Source of the DNA: Streptomyces brasiliensis
GTDB lineage: Bacteria; Actinomycetota; Actinomycetes; Streptomycetales; Streptomycetaceae
Direction: 5' to 3'
NCBI RefSeq assembly: GCF_014647875.1
Contig: NZ_BMQA01000007.1
Location: 1-64,000 of the forward strand
Length of the DNA stretch: 64,000 nucleotides
Shown: one piece after another, positions 61,519 to 64,000 of the stretch
Numbering within the stretch: position 1 is the first letter of the stretch
Layout of the letters: each line of letters opens with the position of its first letter
Translations under genes and position numbers: made by a program
Notes under the pieces: generated by a model
What the model was told of the DNA's origin: nothing
The model's input: only the letters and a program-made list of their open reading frames with translations
Database searches by the model: none

Positions 61519-62358
61519 GTGACCCACGCACGACAGCACCCCATCCAGGTCGTCGCCCACCGGGGTGCCTCCGAGGATGCACCCGAGCACACCCTCGCCG
61601 CGTACCGGAAGGCGATCGAGGACGGCGCGGACGCCCTCGAGTGCGACGTGCGGCTGACCGCGGACGGGCATCTCGTGTGCGTGCACGACCGACGCGTCAA
61701 CCGTACGTCCAACGGCCGTGGAGCCGTGTCCGCCCTGGAGCTCGCGGATCTCGCCGCGCTCGACTTCGGCTCCTGGAAGACCCGGGAGGCCTGGCGCGGG
61801 CGGGACGAGGAGCCGGACTGGGAGTTCCTCCCGGCGGACCGCACGGCGACCTCCGCGGACACCTCCGTGCTCACCCTGGAGCGGCTGCTCGAGCTGATCG
61901 CGGACGCCGGGCGGCGGGTGGAGCTGGCCGTCGAGACCAAGCACCCCACGCGCTGGGCAGGTCAGGTGGAGGAACGGCTGCTGCAGCTCCTGAAGCGGTT
62001 CGGCCTGGGAGTGCCCGCCTCGGCCGACGAGTCCTCGGTACGGATCATGAGCTTCTCGGCGCGGTCGCTGCACCGGGTACGGGCGGCCTCGCCGACGCTG
62101 CCGACCGTGTACCTGATGCAGTTCCTGCGGCCCCGGCTGCGCGACGGGCGACTGCCGGCCGGTGTCCGGATCGCGGGCCCCTCGATCCGGATCGTGCGCA
62201 ACCACCCGGCGTTCATCGAGCGCCTGAAGCAGGCCGGTCACCAGGTGCACGTGTGGACCGTGAACGAGCCGGAGGACGTCGGCCTCTGTCTCGAGCTGGG
62301 CGTCGACGCGATCATCACCAACCGGCCGCGCGCGGTGCTGGACCAGCTGGGCCGGTGA
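61519..62358 (+). CDS. Glycerophosphodiester phosphodiesterase
   Basis: The 279-residue TIM barrel starts at GTG 61519. The catalytic signature is 'IQVVAHRGASEDAPEHTLAA' and 'GADALECDVRLTADGHLVCV' with 'HDRRVNRTSNGRG'; the barrel ends with 'VWTVNEPEDVGLCLELGVDA' and 'IITNRPRAV'. It hydrolyses glycerophosphodiesters to glycerol-3-phosphate and alcohol. No signal peptide, so cytoplasmic. Confidence 0.92.
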   Translation: MTHARQHPIQVVAHRGASEDAPEHTLAAYRKAIEDGADALECDVRLTADGHLVCVHDRRVNRTSNGRGAVSALELADLAALDFGSWKTREAWRGRDEEPDWEFLPADRTATSADTSVLTLERLLELIADAGRRVELAVETKHPTRWAGQVEERLLQLLKRFGLGVPASADESSVRIMSFSARSLHRVRAASPTLPTVYLMQFLRPRLRDGRLPAGVRIAGPSIRIVRNHPAFIERLKQAGHQVHVWTVNEPEDVGLCLELGVDAIITNRPRAVLDQLGR

Positions 62359-62387
62359 GCGGGGGGCCGGCGTCGCTGCGGCTGCCC

Positions 62388-62419
62388 TGACATAAGGACG
62401 CCGTGACATAAGGACGCCG
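62388..62419 (+). repeat. Tandem 16-bp repeat after GDPD
   Basis: TGACATAAGGACGCCG occurs twice in perfect tandem, followed by two degenerate relatives (GGCATAAAGAGGCCG and TGACCTAAAGAACTACG) up to ~62480. The 341-nt gap to the next gene holds no other feature I recognise. Confidence 0.7.
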
Positions 62420-62699
62420 TGGCTCAAAATCCACCCGCGGCATAAAGAGGCCGCGCCCCCTGTGACCTAAAGAACTACGTAAGGACCGGCTCGCGTAACT
62501 TGACCGGATCGCCCGCTCGGACGGCCCTCATTCGCAGACCACACCAACGAAATCCAGCCATCTCGTTACAGGGAGTGCTCCGGCGCGTTCGGTCCGTGTT
62601 CGAACGTTGCGAATGCGTCACCGGACCCGCATTGGCCGGTTTCCGGTTCTGGCCAATGGGGCATCCACACCGTGGCGTGGGGCAAAGGAGGTCTCGGGG

Positions 62700-63251
62700 G
62701 TGGCGTTGGTGGTGGCACAGGAGGTGCCCACGTCGTCGAGCATGGCCGTACCCCATGGCCCTGCGGGCGTGGGGGAAGCAAGACACCGGATGCGCGATCA
62801 GTTGCGTACGGGTGGCGTATCGGAATCGGTCATCGACGACGCCGTACTGATCCTTTCCGAACTATTGAGCAATGCCTGCAAACACGGGCGACCACTGGGC
62901 GACGCGACGGCCGGGGACGGCGACGTCCGGGCCGCCTGGCGTGTGGACCCGCACGGACGGCTCATCGTCGAGGTCACGGACGGGGGCGGTCCGACCCGCC
63001 CGGCTCCGGCGACCCCGTCGGTCACCGCGCACGGCGGTCGCGGGCTGAACATCATCACCGCGCTGGCCGATGACTGGGGTGTCCGGGACGACACCCAGGG
63101 CGAGGTCACGGTGTGGGTCGTCGTCCACGAGGACGTTCATGATCCGGATGCCGGGCAGCGCAGCGGGGACTTCGTCACGCGCGTCATCGCGCCCGCGATC
63201 CCGGTGATCCCCGAACTGGACTTCGCGGCCGCCTTCGACGACCTGGACTGA
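62700..63251 (+). CDS. RsbW-like ATP-binding (GHKL) protein
   Basis: GTG 62700 follows AAAGGAGGT at 8 nt. The 183-residue protein has an N-box 'LILSELLSNACKHGRPLG' and G-boxes 'VEVTDGGGPTRPAPATPS' and 'AHGGRGLNIITALADDWGV'. Streptomyces has many such anti-sigma-like kinases that act on anti-anti-sigma factors. The ~35-residue C-terminal extension is unusual for plain RsbW. No partner gene is adjacent. Confidence 0.88.
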   Translation: MALVVAQEVPTSSSMAVPHGPAGVGEARHRMRDQLRTGGVSESVIDDAVLILSELLSNACKHGRPLGDATAGDGDVRAAWRVDPHGRLIVEVTDGGGPTRPAPATPSVTAHGGRGLNIITALADDWGVRDDTQGEVTVWVVVHEDVHDPDAGQRSGDFVTRVIAPAIPVIPELDFAAAFDDLD

Positions 63252-63625
63252 ATCGAACCGCAGAGCAGCGCGACGGCCGGGGCCCGGCTTCCGGGACGAA
63301 CCGGAGTCCCGGCCCGCGCGGACACCTTCCGGCGGGGTCGGCCGACGGGTCGGGGCGGCGGGCCACGGGTTCGGACCCGGGCACGCGCGGGTTCCGGCCG
63401 GGCACGTGCCGGTACGCCCCCGGGTTCCCGGCCGTCGCGACCACCCGCCGTACGCAGGGCCCAGGCGGCCGGCAACACCCGACACCCCCAGCCCAGCACA
63501 CGCCCCCGCCGCTCACAGGTTCCCGTCCGCCACCAGCCGCGTCGTCCACAGGTTCCCGTCGGTCGGAGCGGGAGCGGCTAGGCTCCCGCCCGTACCAGAC
63601 GAGCCGTAACCGGGAGACACCCACG
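63252..63625 (+). other. Intergenic region with 14-bp direct repeat
   Basis: 374 nt without a recognised gene. CACAGGTTCCCGTC is repeated at 63514 and 63547 (33 bp apart), close to the DUF5926 gene, possibly within its promoter. Confidence 0.45.
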
Positions 63626-64000
63626 ATGGCCAAGAAGCGACCCCAGACGAAGGCCAAGCAGCCCCAGATCACCGACGGAGAGATCCCGGTCGTCGGCGCC
63701 CGTGAGCCCTGCCCCTGCGGCAGCGGCCGCCGTTACAAGGCGTGTCACGGGCGCGCCGCCGCGCACGCCGCGACGGAGTTGGTGCACCGCCCGTTCGAGG
63801 GGCTGCCGGGCGAGGGCGACTGGGTGGCGCTGCGCGAACTGGTGCCCGCCGCCACGGCCGAGCTGACCCTGAAGGACGGTCTGCCCGAGGGCGTCCCCTC
63901 GGTCACGCTCGCCACGGTGCTGCCGATGGCCTGGCCCGCCCTGCGCCGCGACGACGGCTCGGTCCTGCTGGGCCTGCAGAACGACACGGCGTCCGGCGAC
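63626..64000 (+). CDS. DUF5926/SEC-C motif protein, 3' partial
   Basis: ATG 63626 opens a frame running off the right edge (125 residues visible). 'MAKKRPQTKAKQPQITDGEI' precedes a SEC-C zinc motif 'ARAEPCPCGSGRRYKACHG'-like segment (sequence GAREPCPCGSGRRYKACHGR), then 'PFEGLPGEGDWVALRELVPA'. SEC-C motifs bind zinc and appear in SecA and regulators. Function unknown. Confidence 0.85.
   Translation, partial: MAKKRPQTKAKQPQITDGEIPVVGAREPCPCGSGRRYKACHGRAAAHAATELVHRPFEGLPGEGDWVALRELVPAATAELTLKDGLPEGVPSVTLATVLPMAWPALRRDDGSVLLGLQNDTASGD

Overview
The window is chromosomal DNA from a Streptomyces or close relative. It is very GC-rich, has GTG and TTG starts, tRNA genes in the actinobacterial style, and a gene set typical of Streptomyces (F420-linked oxidoreductase, SigE-family sigma factor, subtilisin-inhibitor protein, DUF6233, DUF5926). 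The gene order resembles the S. coelicolor core around SCO3970-SCO4025; this is from memory and was not checked.

Layout. 1-4.75 kb: the end of an MFS exporter with carboxypeptidase-regulatory-like repeats, a YceI protein sharing that repeat, an F420/PPOX enzyme, and a GntR-TetR pair. 4.7-10.8 kb: a minus-strand operon of response regulator, histidine kinase, GT2-GtrA fusion and GT39 glycosyltransferase, probably a two-component system controlling envelope glycosylation. 10.8-16.8 kb: amidohydrolase, DUF2797, a MerR/thioredoxin-like divergent pair with a clear MerR switch, a Clp_N-HTH protein behind a leaderless promoter, a MarR remnant, and a secreted tripeptidyl aminopeptidase. 17.2-19.2 kb: relics of an IS5 transposase and a tyrosine integrase beside tRNA-Arg(ACG), then tRNA-Ser(GCT). 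19.3-32.7 kb: protease inhibitor, a 1442-residue PAS/pseudokinase/receiver protein, acyl-CoA ligase, sigma factor, a deletion-fused acyl-CoA dehydrogenase/thiolase pseudogene, a NepA-like wall protein, an orphan primase-polymerase, and an MFS/LysR pair. 33-36.6 kb: PhoD phosphatase and a cupredoxin/membrane-protein module with a frameshifted third gene.

36.6-42.8 kb holds two P450 systems. The first is a 32-codon peptide gene directly upstream of a P450, with an acetyltransferase beyond, which looks like a P450-modified RiPP locus. The second is a [3Fe-4S] ferredoxin translationally coupled to an 873-residue ferredoxin-reductase/P450 fusion. A frameshifted IS630 transposase follows.

43.87-59.69 kb is an apparently complete actinomycete integrative and conjugative element (AICE) in tRNA-Ser(UGA), bounded by a perfect 103-bp direct repeat. 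Its backbone has integrase, Xis, Rep helicase, PrimPol, an iteron-like array, an FtsK/TraB translocase, Spd-like membrane proteins and a GntR (KorSA-like) regulator with palindromic operators. Next to attL is lower-GC cargo: a 791-residue protein with a TIR/deoxyribosyltransferase-like N-terminus and a P-loop ATPase, followed by a SLATT/RipA-like small membrane protein. I read this pair as a candidate anti-phage system. To the right are an HtrA-like protease, glycerophosphodiester phosphodiesterase, an RsbW-like ATPase and the start of a SEC-C/DUF5926 gene that runs off the edge.
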